This document shows, piece after piece, positions 8,148 to 16,370 of a DNA stretch of 64,000 nucleotides (position 1 is the stretch's first letter; each line of letters begins with the position of its first letter). Source of the stretch: Bog-532 sp963828445 (GTDB lineage Bacteria > Actinomycetota > Actinomycetes > Streptosporangiales > Streptosporangiaceae); contig CAWHFP010000001.1 of the NCBI GenBank assembly GCA_963828445.1, forward strand, positions 806,001 through 870,000. Direction: 5' to 3'. Below the pieces are notes generated by a model. The model was not told the DNA's origin and did not search any database. It saw only the letters and a list, made by a program, of their open reading frames with translations. The position numbers and the translations under genes were made by a program.

Positions 8148-8165
8148 TAACGAACATGTTCGTTA
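8148..8165. promoter_or_regulatory. Perfect 18-bp palindromic TetR operator
   Basis: TAACGAACATGTTCGTTA is a perfect inverted repeat between the divergent tetR and MFS genes. It abuts a TAGAGT hexamer (8164-8169) that could be the -10 of the exporter, so bound repressor would block transcription. Confidence 0.75.
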
Positions 8166-8228
8166 GAGTACGGGGACCGGCCCGAAGTTGAGCTGACGGC
8201 CCGGTCACCAACGAGGGAGATGATCGCG

Positions 8229-9683
8229 ATGGCCGTTGACGCCGCACCCCAGGAGGGAACGAAGAGCCCGGCGCTGAGCACGACGCTGCTGTGGGTGGTA
8301 CTCGGCCTGGTCCTGCTGGCCGACGCGCTGGACATGATCGATTCGACCGTGACCAACATTGCCGCGCCCACCATCGTCCGGGACATCGGCGGTGGCCAGG
8401 CCCTGATCAAGTGGCTGGGTTCGTCCTACGCCCTGGCCATGGGGGTACTGCTGGTGGTGGGCGGCCGCCTCGGGGATCGTTTCGGCCAGCGGCGGCTGTT
8501 CCTGATCGGCATGACCGGCTTCACCGCCGCCTCGGCGGTGGCGGGCCTGTCCCCCGGTCCGGGCCTGCTGATCGTGGCCCGGGTGGTGCAGGGCGGGTTC
8601 GGGGCGCTGCTGATCCCGCAGGGCATGGCCATCATGACCAAGACGTTCCCGCGCGATCTGCTGGGCAAGGCGTTCGGCCTGTTCGGGCCCATGCTCGGGC
8701 TGGCCACGGTGGGCGGGCCGGTGCTGGCCGGGTTCATCATCAACGCCGACCTGGGCGGGCTGTCGTGGCGGCCGGTGTTCCTGATCAACGTGGCGCTGGG
8801 CACGGCCGGGGTGCTGGTCGCGCTGCGGCTGCTGCCCAGGGTCGAGCGGGACCGGTCGGTGGCGGTGGACGGCTGGGGCGCCGGCTCGCTGGCGGTGACG
8901 ATGTTCGGGCTGATGTTCGGCTTGATCGAGGGCTCGACCAACGGCTGGACCGCGGGCCCGGTGGCCAGCCTGGTCCTCGGCGTGGTGTTCTTCGGCCTGT
9001 TCAGCTGGCGCCAGCGGCGGGCCACGAGCCCCCTGCTCGAGCCGTCGCTGCTGAAGAACCGCGGTTTCACCTCGGGCCTGATCGTCGGGCTGCTGTTCTT
9101 CGCGGTGACCAGCGGGCTGATCTACGTGATCTCGCTGTTCATGCAGCAGGCGCTGCACGCCAGCGCCGGGTCGGCCGCGCTCGGCCTGCTGCCGCTGACC
9201 ATCGGCATCATCATCGCCGCGTTCGCCTGCATGGCCCTGGCTCCGCGGCTGGGACGGACCCTGATCCTGATCGGGATGCTGGTGACCATGGCCGGGGCGG
9301 GCTGGCTGCTGGGCCTGGTCGTGAGCGACGGGACCGGGCTGAGCCTGTGGACGCTGAGCCCGGCCGTGCTGCTGACCGGTCTGGGCATGGGTGCCTGCTT
9401 CGGCACCATCTACGACATCGCGCTCGGTGACATCGCCCCGGAGGAGGCGGGCAGTGCCAGCGGGTCGCTGACCGCGATCCAGCAACTGGCCAACGGCATC
9501 GGCTCGGCCGTGGTGACCACGGTGTACTTCCGCTCCGGCGGGTCCGCGCACGCCATGACGGTCAGCGTCATCGTGGTGCTGGCCATCACCGCGGCCTGCC
9601 TGCCCGCGCTGCGACTGCTCCCCCGCCGGGCTCCCGCTGAGCCCGCGGCACCGGGTGAACTGGCCGAGGTCACCGGCGGATGA
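8229..9683 (+). CDS. MFS exporter, DHA2 (14-helix) drug:H+ antiporter type
   Basis: A 484-residue integral membrane exporter. It opens with the DHA2 motif LLADALDMIDSTVTNIAAPTI, then the MFS loop motif GGRLGDRFGQRRLF (about residues 78-91) and motif C-like LGPMLGLATVGGPVLAGFI. About 14 hydrophobic segments fit the QacA/EmrB-type family. The ATG at 8229 is preferred over the one at 8220 because GAGGGAGA sits at the proper distance. It is divergent from the tetR gene whose palindromic operator overlaps its promoter. The substrate is probably a toxic organic compound, not predictable from sequence. Confidence 0.9.
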   Translation: MAVDAAPQEGTKSPALSTTLLWVVLGLVLLADALDMIDSTVTNIAAPTIVRDIGGGQALIKWLGSSYALAMGVLLVVGGRLGDRFGQRRLFLIGMTGFTAASAVAGLSPGPGLLIVARVVQGGFGALLIPQGMAIMTKTFPRDLLGKAFGLFGPMLGLATVGGPVLAGFIINADLGGLSWRPVFLINVALGTAGVLVALRLLPRVERDRSVAVDGWGAGSLAVTMFGLMFGLIEGSTNGWTAGPVASLVLGVVFFGLFSWRQRRATSPLLEPSLLKNRGFTSGLIVGLLFFAVTSGLIYVISLFMQQALHASAGSAALGLLPLTIGIIIAAFACMALAPRLGRTLILIGMLVTMAGAGWLLGLVVSDGTGLSLWTLSPAVLLTGLGMGACFGTIYDIALGDIAPEEAGSASGSLTAIQQLANGIGSAVVTTVYFRSGGSAHAMTVSVIVVLAITAACLPALRLLPRRAPAEPAAPGELAEVTGG

Positions 9684-10012
9684 GGGCGATCACTAAGCAC
9701 AGCCCGGCCGCGACCGCGGCCGCGCAGGTGGTTCCACACGGTCCAATGGGTCAGGAATGAAGCCCACTGGGCCCTGGCCCCAGAGGCTTCGGGGTTCAGG
9801 CCGGCCAGCTGGTTGTTGAGGGGGACGTTGGCCGCGATGGTGATCACGATCGTGGCCAGGTAGGCCAGGCATCCGGCCAGCGCCCAGGGCGCGGCCGGGT
9901 CGCCCCAGGACCGCAGTGACCAAACGCCGGAAAAGGCGAAGAACACCCCGCCGATGCAGGCCATGGCGGCGCCGGCGACGGTAATTCCCTGGATCGTTCC
10001 GCTCATCGTCAT
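9670..10012 (-). pseudogene. DUF1772 (anthrone oxygenase-like) membrane protein with C-terminal frameshift
   Basis: A small four-helix membrane protein of the DUF1772 type: TVAGAAMACIGGVFFAFSGVW, then LAYLATIVITIAANVPLNNQL and the signature WASFLTHWTVWNHLR. After NHLR the frame turns into Arg-rich noise, while the next frame gives AAAVAAGLCLVIALIRR and then a stop at 9670, exactly the family C-terminus. A one- or two-base change in a GCGCGG run near 9755 explains this. It may be an assembly error. The gene is convergent with the MFS gene, whose 3' end it overlaps slightly, and divergent from an AraC remnant. Confidence 0.6.
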
Positions 10013-10093
10013 GCCTTCAATGGAATCGGCCCGGGGGCAGACAGCCCATGGCCTATGAGCGCAGAAACATACGAGATCGTCTTACGCCCCGCC

Positions 10094-10099
10094 TAAGGT
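10094..10099 (+). promoter_or_regulatory. -10 element (TAAGGT) before the AraC pseudogene
   Basis: TAAGGT lies 6 nt before the GTG at 10106, another leaderless-type arrangement that has survived although the gene is broken. Confidence 0.4.
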
Positions 10100-10105
10100 G
10101 GTGCC

Positions 10106-10709
10106 GTGGACGCGGTTGCCGGCCTGCTGGACGGGCCCCGGGCGCACGGGGCGTTCATGCTGCGATCCCGGATGTCGGCCCCGTGGTCGCTGCGCATCGA
10201 GGACGAGGCCCCGCTCACCGTGGTGGCCGTCGTGCGCGGGCACGTCTGGCTGGACGCGGACGGCTCCGCACATCGGATCGGGCGGGGCGACGTGGCCGTG
10301 CTGCGCGGGCCCACGCCGTACACTGCGGGCCTGGTTCGCCTGGCCGGACGCGCACGCCCCGGGCTGGTACCGCGGCTACTCGGACCCGGTGGTCGGAGAG
10401 GCGCTGCGGCAGATCGACTACGCGCCGTAGCAGCCATGGACGGTGCAGAGCCTGGCCAAGGTGGCCGGGGTGTCGCGGGCCACGCTGGCCAGGCGGTTCA
10501 GTGAGCTGGTCGGCGAGTCCCCGATGACGTTCCTGACCGGCTGGCGCATTGCCCTGGCGGCCGACCTGCTGCGGGAACCGCAGGCCACGCTGGAAGCCGT
10601 GGCCCGCCAGGTCGGCTACGCCAGCCCGTACGCGCTGAGCATCGCGTTCAAGCGGGTGCGCGGGGTCAGCCCGCAGCAGTACCGAGCAGCGGCGCGTAGC
10701 CCGGCTTGA
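10106..10709 (+). pseudogene. AraC-family regulator with internal deletion, frameshift and nonsense codon
   Basis: The first about 75 codons encode the cupin domain of an AraC regulator (MDAVAGLLDGPRAHGAF to AVLRGPTPYT). The sequence then jumps, in another frame, to LRAWFAWPDAHAPGWYRG, which in intact relatives lies about 110 residues further on. A TAG stop at 10428 interrupts the segment before PWTVQSLAKVAGVSRATLARRF, and the HTH domain then runs to PQQYRAAARSPA. A real deletion of about 330-360 bp near 10322 plus a nonsense change is the simplest reading, so the gene is dead. Its end overlaps the convergent adenosine deaminase gene by 44 nt. Confidence 0.8.
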
Positions 10710-11754
10710 TGACGGTGTTGATGAGGTCGAGCCGCTCGTCGAAGTGAACGAACGCGCTCTTGGCGGCGTTGATCGTGAGCCACTGCAGGTCGGCCCAGCC
10801 GTAGCCGAAGGCTTCGGTCAGCGTGTGCAACTCGGAGGAGAGCGTGATCCCGCTCATGAGCCGGTTGTCGGTGTTCACGGTGACGCGGAAGTTCAGGTCC
10901 CGGAGCAGTCCGATCGGGTGCTCGGCGATGGACGGGGCCGCCCCGGTCTGGACGTTCGAGGTGGGGCACAGCTCCAGCGCGATCCGGCGGTCGCGGACGA
11001 ACGCGGCCAGCCGCCCCAGCTCGGCCGTGGTGCCGGGGCCGGCCGGGTCGGTCTTGATGTCGTCGACGATCCGGACCCCGTGACCCAGCCGTTCCGCCCC
11101 GCAGAACTGGACCGCCTCCCAGATCGACGGCAGCCCGAACCCCTCACCGGCGTGGATGGTGATGTGGAAGTTCTCCCGCTGCACGTACTCGAAGGCGTCC
11201 AGGTGCCGGCTGGGCGGCCAGCCCGCCTCGGCCCCGGCGATGTCGAACCCGACCACCCCGAGATCCCGGTAACGGACGGCCAGTTCGGCGATCTCCAGCG
11301 ACCGGGCCGTGGTCCGCATCGCGGTGAGCAGGGCACGGACCACGATGCCGCGGCGCTCACTGCCCCGGCGGAAGCCTTCCAGCACGGCTTCGACGACCTG
11401 GTCCAGGCGCAGGCCGCGGTCCAGGTGCAGTTCGGGCGCGAACCGGACCTCGGCGTAGACGACCCCGTCGTCGGCCAGGTCCTCAGCGCACTCGGCAGCC
11501 ACCCGGGTCAGCGCCTCGGAGGTCTGCATGACCGCGACCGTGTGCCGGAACGGCTCCAGGTACAGCTCCAGGTGACCGCGCCGGGCGGCGCCGGTCATGG
11601 CCCGGGTCAGGCCTTCGACGTCGTAGCTGGGCAGGTCCTCGTACCCAATGGCCCGGGCCAGCTCGATGATGGTGGCCGGCCGCAGGCCGCCGTCGAGATG
11701 ATCGTGCAGCAGCACCTTGGGCACGGCCCGGACTTGATCAAGGGTTACGGTCAC
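10666..11754 (-). CDS. add: Adenosine deaminase
   Basis: A 362-residue adenosine deaminase that converts (deoxy)adenosine to (deoxy)inosine in purine salvage. The metal site is visible: HDHLDGG (HxH, residues 17-19), HAGEGFG (His and the catalytic Glu), the ERLGHG block and the aspartates in VTVNTDNRLMSG. The substrate-binding VGFDIAGAEAG is also present. The start MTVTLDQVRAVPKVLLHDHLDG is typical of the actinobacterial family. It complements the nucleoside salvage island at 33-43 kb. An AT-rich segment lies upstream (11760-11920) and serves both this gene and the divergent secreted protein. Confidence 0.93.
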   Translation of the reverse strand: MTVTLDQVRAVPKVLLHDHLDGGLRPATIIELARAIGYEDLPSYDVEGLTRAMTGAARRGHLELYLEPFRHTVAVMQTSEALTRVAAECAEDLADDGVVYAEVRFAPELHLDRGLRLDQVVEAVLEGFRRGSERRGIVVRALLTAMRTTARSLEIAELAVRYRDLGVVGFDIAGAEAGWPPSRHLDAFEYVQRENFHITIHAGEGFGLPSIWEAVQFCGAERLGHGVRIVDDIKTDPAGPGTTAELGRLAAFVRDRRIALELCPTSNVQTGAAPSIAEHPIGLLRDLNFRVTVNTDNRLMSGITLSSELHTLTEAFGYGWADLQWLTINAAKSAFVHFDERLDLINTVIKPGYAPLLGTAAG

Positions 11755-11923
11755 GGACCTCAGCGTACAGCGTGGCCTTTTTGCGCGTTCACCCTTTTTG
11801 CTGGTAATTAGGTGCGGTTAAGTAATTCGTATTTCAAATTATTTTGAAGGATGGTAAACCGGGTTATCAGCAGGGGCGTCTTTCTGGCGGGTTCGAATAA
11901 TTCGTTAAAGCCGGAAGGCGGCA

Positions 11924-12790
11924 TTGATGATCAAAAAGATTGGCGTGCTGGGTGGGGCGCTGGCGGCTGGGGCGATCGCGGCGGCCGTCGCGGTGCCCGC
12001 CACCGCCAGCCACCAGGCTCCAGGCAGTACGGCTGGGATCTCCCTAGCCAGCATGACGAAGTCGGCACCGTCGCCACTGAACCAGCCAGCCCAGTACACG
12101 GCCTCGGTTCCCTCCTACGGCGCGACCGGAGCTGATTTCGAGCAGGCCACGATCACTACCACGCTGGGCAAGGACGTTGGGCAGTTTTCCAGCAGCTATC
12201 AGCCGTTCATCTCGGTTTACAACAGCACGACCAGTCCCGAGGTGGAGCTGATCCCGACCACGAACAGTCCGGCGCAATCCGATTCGTGGAACCCAAACGC
12301 AGATATCGGTGGCGTAAGTGCACAAAAGTCCTTCTGGGTACAGCCCACGCCCTACCCGGCCTCTAGCGCTTGCCACGGCAACGTTGACGCGCGCGGCTGC
12401 TTCTACGCGGGCGAGACGGTGACCCTCACCGTCTCCTACAACACCGGGTCGGACACGGCCTATATGACCGTCGCCGACAAGGCCAACGGGGACGAGTATT
12501 CGGCGCTCTACCAGTACACCTCGGCCCAGCAGCTGACGTCGGTGCACTTGGGCGACGTCTGGCTGCAGACCTTCGACGGCGGCGGGTTCGTCCCATCGGC
12601 AAAGCTCAAGCAGCTGGGCTCATTCTCCGCGGCCACGCTGACCAATACCTCCGGCCGCACCAAGCCACTGGGCAGCTGGGAGCACTACCAGCGGATCATG
12701 ACCAGCGACGGCACGTCCAAGGGGCAGGTCGACAGCGAGCCCGGCCCGCTGTCTAACGACGGCCGGGACTTCAGCCTGTACGTCCGCTAA
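11924..12790 (+). CDS. Secreted protein of unknown function
   Basis: A 288-residue exported protein. The signal peptide is MMIKKIGVLGGALAAGAIAA then a cleavage-type ATAS about residue 29. The mature part is rich in Ser, Thr, Tyr and Asn with beta-like alternation, and has a single cysteine pair in SSACHGNVDARGCFYAG that could form a disulphide. FWVQPTPYP and TVTLTVSYNTGSDTAYMTV suggest a jelly-roll or lectin/G1-peptidase-like sandwich, but no catalytic motif is certain. A GGAAGGCGG site precedes the start. Codon use is less GC-rich than in neighbouring genes, which may reflect transfer. A strong hairpin follows the gene. Confidence 0.75.
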   Translation: MMIKKIGVLGGALAAGAIAAAVAVPATASHQAPGSTAGISLASMTKSAPSPLNQPAQYTASVPSYGATGADFEQATITTTLGKDVGQFSSSYQPFISVYNSTTSPEVELIPTTNSPAQSDSWNPNADIGGVSAQKSFWVQPTPYPASSACHGNVDARGCFYAGETVTLTVSYNTGSDTAYMTVADKANGDEYSALYQYTSAQQLTSVHLGDVWLQTFDGGGFVPSAKLKQLGSFSAATLTNTSGRTKPLGSWEHYQRIMTSDGTSKGQVDSEPGPLSNDGRDFSLYVR

Positions 12791-12803
12791 ATCGGCAGTG
12801 GTT

Positions 12804-12837
12804 GGCGGCCTCCCCGGGCTGAGCCCGGGAGGCCGCC
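12804..12837. terminator. Bidirectional hairpin terminator
   Basis: A 16-bp GC-rich stem with one bulged C and a tiny loop, between two convergent genes (secreted protein and PNPOx fusion). It has no T-tract, as is common in actinobacteria. Confidence 0.7.
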
Positions 12838-12844
12838 GCCGCAT

Positions 12845-13798
12845 CTACCCGATCGCCGGGGCGGCGGGCTGGCGGGAGTCGAGGCCGCGGCCGTGGACGG
12901 GGTCGCGGCCGGGGACGTGGACCTCGCACGAGCGGACGTGGGCGACGTAGAGGCGGAGGTCGCCGTCGCGGAGCTCGGATGGGGTGAAGCGGTGCGCGCC
13001 GGGGGTGGCGCGGAAGGCCTCGGGGCAGACGGCTTCCAGTTGATCGTCGGGGACCTGGGCGGCGATCGCGTCCAGATAGACGGCCTCGCCCTGGCCGACA
13101 GGGGCGGTGGAGCCGAAGATCACGATCTCGGCCTCGGGCCGGTCGGCCAGGTTGAGCGAGTGCTGCGCGGCCGGCGAGGAGACCCAGTAGAGGTCGGTGT
13201 AACGGGCCGGGGTGTAGTACACCGGCGACAGGCGGGGGCGGCCGTCGGGGTCGGTGGTGCCCAGCGTCATGTACTGGTTGGTGTCGATCACCCGCCGGGC
13301 CAGGGCGTCCAGATCAGGGTGGGTCCTGGCCGCCGGGGCCGGGGCGGGCGAGGTCCGGCGGTAGGTCAGGGCCAGGTCCGGTTCCCAGCCGGCCCCGTCG
13401 CGGCGCATCTCGCCCTGGCCGGTGATGGTGTCGCCGTCGGCGCTGAACACGCCGGTGAACCGCTGCCAGAACCCGGGGTCCTCGCGCCAGAACCGCCACT
13501 GGCCGTCATCGAGGCTGACCGCGTACACGCGGTACACGCCACGGCTGTCGAAGTAGTGCATGGTCAGGTGCTGGCCGGCCGTCTGCTCACCGGTCACGCC
13601 GATGATCGCGATCGCGTCCGGGATATCCGGGTGGTCGTAGTGCGAGCGCTGGATCAGGAACTGCCGCCCGGCCAGCCACTCGAAGGTGGTGTGCCCGCGG
13701 ATGTCCGCCCCGGGCAGCAGCGGGTGGGCGCCGTGGGTGGCCCACCGGCCGATCAGCCGGTGGCCGCCCGGAAGTTCCTCATGTCGGGTCGAGGACAT
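12845..13798 (-). CDS. DUF1579-like domain fused to PNPOx-family domain
   Basis: A 317-residue protein. The N-terminal half (residues 8-150; ELPGGHRLIGRWATHGAHP, then VYRVYAVSLDDGQWRFWRED and FSADGDTITGQGEMRRDG) resembles small lipocalin-like proteins near DUF1579. The C-terminal half (165-300; YMTLGTTDPDGRPRLSPVYY, LYWVSSPAAQHSLNLADRPE, VYLDAIAAQVPDDQ) is a pyridoxamine 5'-phosphate oxidase-like flavin or F420 domain. The GGGAGGAACG site supports the ATG. Neither half predicts a substrate; the C-terminal fold commonly binds FMN, F420 or haem. Fusion of the two is uncommon in my knowledge. Confidence 0.8.
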   Translation of the reverse strand: MSSTRHEELPGGHRLIGRWATHGAHPLLPGADIRGHTTFEWLAGRQFLIQRSHYDHPDIPDAIAIIGVTGEQTAGQHLTMHYFDSRGVYRVYAVSLDDGQWRFWREDPGFWQRFTGVFSADGDTITGQGEMRRDGAGWEPDLALTYRRTSPAPAPAARTHPDLDALARRVIDTNQYMTLGTTDPDGRPRLSPVYYTPARYTDLYWVSSPAAQHSLNLADRPEAEIVIFGSTAPVGQGEAVYLDAIAAQVPDDQLEAVCPEAFRATPGAHRFTPSELRDGDLRLYVAHVRSCEVHVPGRDPVHGRGLDSRQPAAPAIG

Positions 13799-13886
13799 CG
13801 TTCCTCCCAGCGTCGTCGCTCATTCTCCTGATACGACGCCGCCCCCGGGGGAGATTCATCGCCGGGCGGGCCTCACCTGTGATCGG

Positions 13887-14861
13887 CTACCGGGTGTAAG
13901 GGCTGACGGGCAGGGCGTTGCTGCTGGTGATCGGCTGGTAAAGGTCGTAGTCGGTGCTGGCCGTGACGTGCTGGGCCGGGTTGGCCGGGGTGACGAACAG
14001 CGACTCGAGCACGGTGCCGGTGGCGGGGTTCTCGAAGGTCGAGGTGATCTCGCCTTCGGGGTTGTCGACCCGGCTGATCTCGGTGGCGGGACGGCCGCTC
14101 ATGTCGTGGGTGTGGGTGCGGACGACCACACCTGGGGTGTCCGCCAGCACTTTGTAGAGGGCGGACCGCAGGGCCGGCGGGACCAGCGGGTTCCACAGCG
14201 TGTCGGTGGCCTGCTCGAAGACCAGGTCGTCGTCGGTGATGCCCGGTGCCACCCCGCCTGCGGCGGCGGCTTTCTTCTGCCGGAGGCTGGCTGGCAGCTG
14301 GCTCAGCTGCTGCTGGAACTCCTTCTCGGCCTTGGCGGTCTCCTGCTTGGACTGAGCCAGCAGGGCGGCCCGCAGCTTGGCCGGGTCCGTGGGCCAGCTG
14401 GTGAATTCGGCCGCGGTCGGTGAGTCGTGCCGGGCCACCGGCAGTTCGGCCGGGACGCCCGGGCCCTGCTGGTAGGTGTGGACGTCGCCGGTCTGGCTGT
14501 CGAGCACGCTGGTCCGCTTGACCCCGGCACTCTGGGTCTCGGTCAGCGTCACGTACCGGCCGGACGGCGCCGGGGCCGCGGCGGCGGCGTCGCTCAGCTG
14601 GTAGAGCACGTGCTGGGCGGCGGTCAGATGGGCCGGGGTGCCGTGGGCCTGGGGACCGGCGGTGCCGCCCTGACCAGCCACGACCACGCCAGCCACGGTC
14701 CCGGCGGCGGCACCGGTCACGACCGTGGCCACCGCGCGGTTCCGCCAGCGGTGATGGCGTTGCCGGGCCAGCACCCGGGCCGTGACCGCGGGTGCCGCGT
14801 GCAGGTCGCCGGTGGCGCGGCCCATCAGGTCACGCAGGATGTCTTCGTCAGTACCGGGCAT
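13887..14861 (-). CDS. CU044_5270-family membrane-anchored protein, sigma factor partner
   Basis: A 324-residue protein with a cytoplasmic N-terminus (MPGTDEDILRDLMGRATGD), one transmembrane helix (about 44-66, RAVATVVTGAAAGTVAGVVVA) and an extracytoplasmic Gln/Ala-rich domain. This is the usual layout of CU044_5270 proteins encoded directly after SigE-type ECF factors, which are thought to act as anti-sigma or sensor partners. Its start overlaps the sigma factor gene by 14 nt, so translation is coupled. A second, paralogous pair occurs at 60.5-62.1 kb. Confidence 0.8.
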   Translation of the reverse strand: MPGTDEDILRDLMGRATGDLHAAPAVTARVLARQRHHRWRNRAVATVVTGAAAGTVAGVVVAGQGGTAGPQAHGTPAHLTAAQHVLYQLSDAAAAAPAPSGRYVTLTETQSAGVKRTSVLDSQTGDVHTYQQGPGVPAELPVARHDSPTAAEFTSWPTDPAKLRAALLAQSKQETAKAEKEFQQQLSQLPASLRQKKAAAAGGVAPGITDDDLVFEQATDTLWNPLVPPALRSALYKVLADTPGVVVRTHTHDMSGRPATEISRVDNPEGEITSTFENPATGTVLESLFVTPANPAQHVTASTDYDLYQPITSSNALPVSPYTR

Positions 14862-15405
14862 GGTGGTTCTCTCCAATGGTGCCGGGGGTGAAGGCGTCGG
14901 TGGCGAACAGGGCGATGAGGCCGGGCTGGGCCCGGAGCTGGGCCACGGCCCGGGACGCGGTGCTCTTGACCGTCCCGGGCGAGACACCGAGCAGGTCGGC
15001 GACCTCGTTCTCGCTGCGGTCGTCGAAGTACCGCAGCACGACGATGGCGCGCTGCTGCGCGGTCAGCGTGCTCAGCGCGGCCAGCAGGGCCGGCCGGAGC
15101 TCGACCGCGGCGACCGGGTCACCCGATCTGGGATCGCTGCTCTCGTGGCCCTGGACCAGGCCGAGCTGCTGGGGCCGCCGTCCCCGCGCGCGGGCCTGAT
15201 CGATCACGATGTTGTGCATGACCCGGCGGCAGAAGGCCATCGGGTTGGCCACCCGCGCCCACCGGGCCGCCAGCCGGTGCAGGGTCTCCTGGTACACGTC
15301 TTCGGCCAGGTGAATGTCCGAAGTGAGCAGGGTCGCCATCCGCAGCAGGGTGTCCCCTGAGTCGGCGACGAAGCCCTCGAAGGCCCGCGTCTGCTTTCTG
15401 TCCAC
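14848..15405 (-). CDS. SigE-family ECF sigma factor
   Basis: A 185-residue ECF sigma factor. Region 2 is RMATLLTSDIHLAEDVYQETL with RVANPMAFCRRVMHNIVIDQ; region 4 is LSTLTAQQRAIVVLRYFDDR then VADLLGVSPGTVKSTASRAV. It belongs to the SigE-like actinobacterial group. The GTG start follows AGGGGAA. It is co-transcribed and overlapped with its CU044_5270-like partner. The signal is unknown, probably envelope-related given the membrane partner. Confidence 0.9.
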   Translation of the reverse strand: MDRKQTRAFEGFVADSGDTLLRMATLLTSDIHLAEDVYQETLHRLAARWARVANPMAFCRRVMHNIVIDQARARGRRPQQLGLVQGHESSDPRSGDPVAAVELRPALLAALSTLTAQQRAIVVLRYFDDRSENEVADLLGVSPGTVKSTASRAVAQLRAQPGLIALFATDAFTPGTIGENHHARY

Positions 15406-15561
15406 ATGTTCCCCTGACTGTCGTGGTCACCCCCATAGACGACAGCCGGCTCGGTTGCGTTGAGTGGCCGGCGGCGAAACGGTCCAACCTGGGCTGGGGG
15501 TGCGGCGTCTCAACAGGTGTCGGAAGAACGATGAACGGGACACCGATGGGAGTGTTACCAA

Positions 15562-16278
15562 GTGAACAGGATGAGGTTGGTCTCGGGGGTTTCCGCTACG
15601 GCGGCGATTGCGGCGGCCGCACTGGCCGGGTGCTCGTCCGGCGGATCCGGAACGGCCAGCGCGTCCGGGAGCAGCGCGCCTGCTCCGACGGCCAGCAGTT
15701 CGGCCGGCACCGCCGCCGCGGGGGGCAGCGGCAGCACAGGTGGCAGCGGCAGCGGCAGCACGGGGGGCGGCACGACCGGCTCCGGTGCTGGAGCCGGGAC
15801 CGCGAGCAGCAACCAGTGCCAGACCAAGGACCTGACGCTGAAGGTCCTGCAGGGACCGACGGACGCGGATAACACCGCCGGCGACTTCTACGTCCAGCTG
15901 ACCAACGCGTCGTCCGGGACCTGCACCCTGTACGGGTTCCCGGGCGTCGAGATACTGGGCGGTGTCGGGACGACACCCGAGCCGCTCGGCATGAAGGACA
16001 ACTGGACGCTGAAGCTGGCCCAGACCGGGGGCAAGAAGGTGCAGACCCTGAAGCCGGGCGACGCCAGCGCGGCCTACGTCACCTTCGCCACCCGGGATCC
16101 GGGCGCCAGCGCGGGCATCCCCCGGGCCCAGGTGGTCCAGGTCATCCCGCCCAACCAGAAGACGGCGCTGAAGGCCAAGATCTTCAACGTCGAGTCCGGG
16201 ACCTACGTCGCGCCGCTGGTCCTGAACAAGACGCTGAACGTCGGCCCGATGGACGTCAACGGCGTGCCGCACAAGTAG
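15562..16278 (+). CDS. DUF4232 lipoprotein
   Basis: A 238-residue exported lipoprotein. The signal ends in the lipobox LAGC (cysteine at residue 23). A low-complexity Gly/Ser/Thr/Ala linker covers residues 25-80, then a DUF4232 domain starts at CQTKDLTLKVLQGP and ends near NVGPMDVNGVPHK; it holds TLYGFPGVEILGG, typical of the family. DUF4232 is a beta-sandwich of unknown role on the actinobacterial cell surface. The GTG start is weakly supported; the ATG three codons in is possible. The Gly/Ser repeat is a likely site of slippage. Confidence 0.85.
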   Translation: MNRMRLVSGVSATAAIAAAALAGCSSGGSGTASASGSSAPAPTASSSAGTAAAGGSGSTGGSGSGSTGGGTTGSGAGAGTASSNQCQTKDLTLKVLQGPTDADNTAGDFYVQLTNASSGTCTLYGFPGVEILGGVGTTPEPLGMKDNWTLKLAQTGGKKVQTLKPGDASAAYVTFATRDPGASAGIPRAQVVQVIPPNQKTALKAKIFNVESGTYVAPLVLNKTLNVGPMDVNGVPHK

Positions 16279-16307
16279 CACCACCGCCGACTAGCACCAC
16301 CCACGAC

Positions 16308-16328
16308 GGCGGGGGCTCCGGCCCCGCC
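16308..16328. terminator. Putative hairpin terminator
   Basis: An 8-bp GGCGGGG/CCCCGCC-type stem with a TCCG loop and one bulged G, between the convergent DUF4232 gene and the next minus-strand gene. Confidence 0.45.
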
Positions 16329-16370
16329 GCCCGACTGGGCCAGCCCTGACCGGGCCAGCACCTGACCGCG

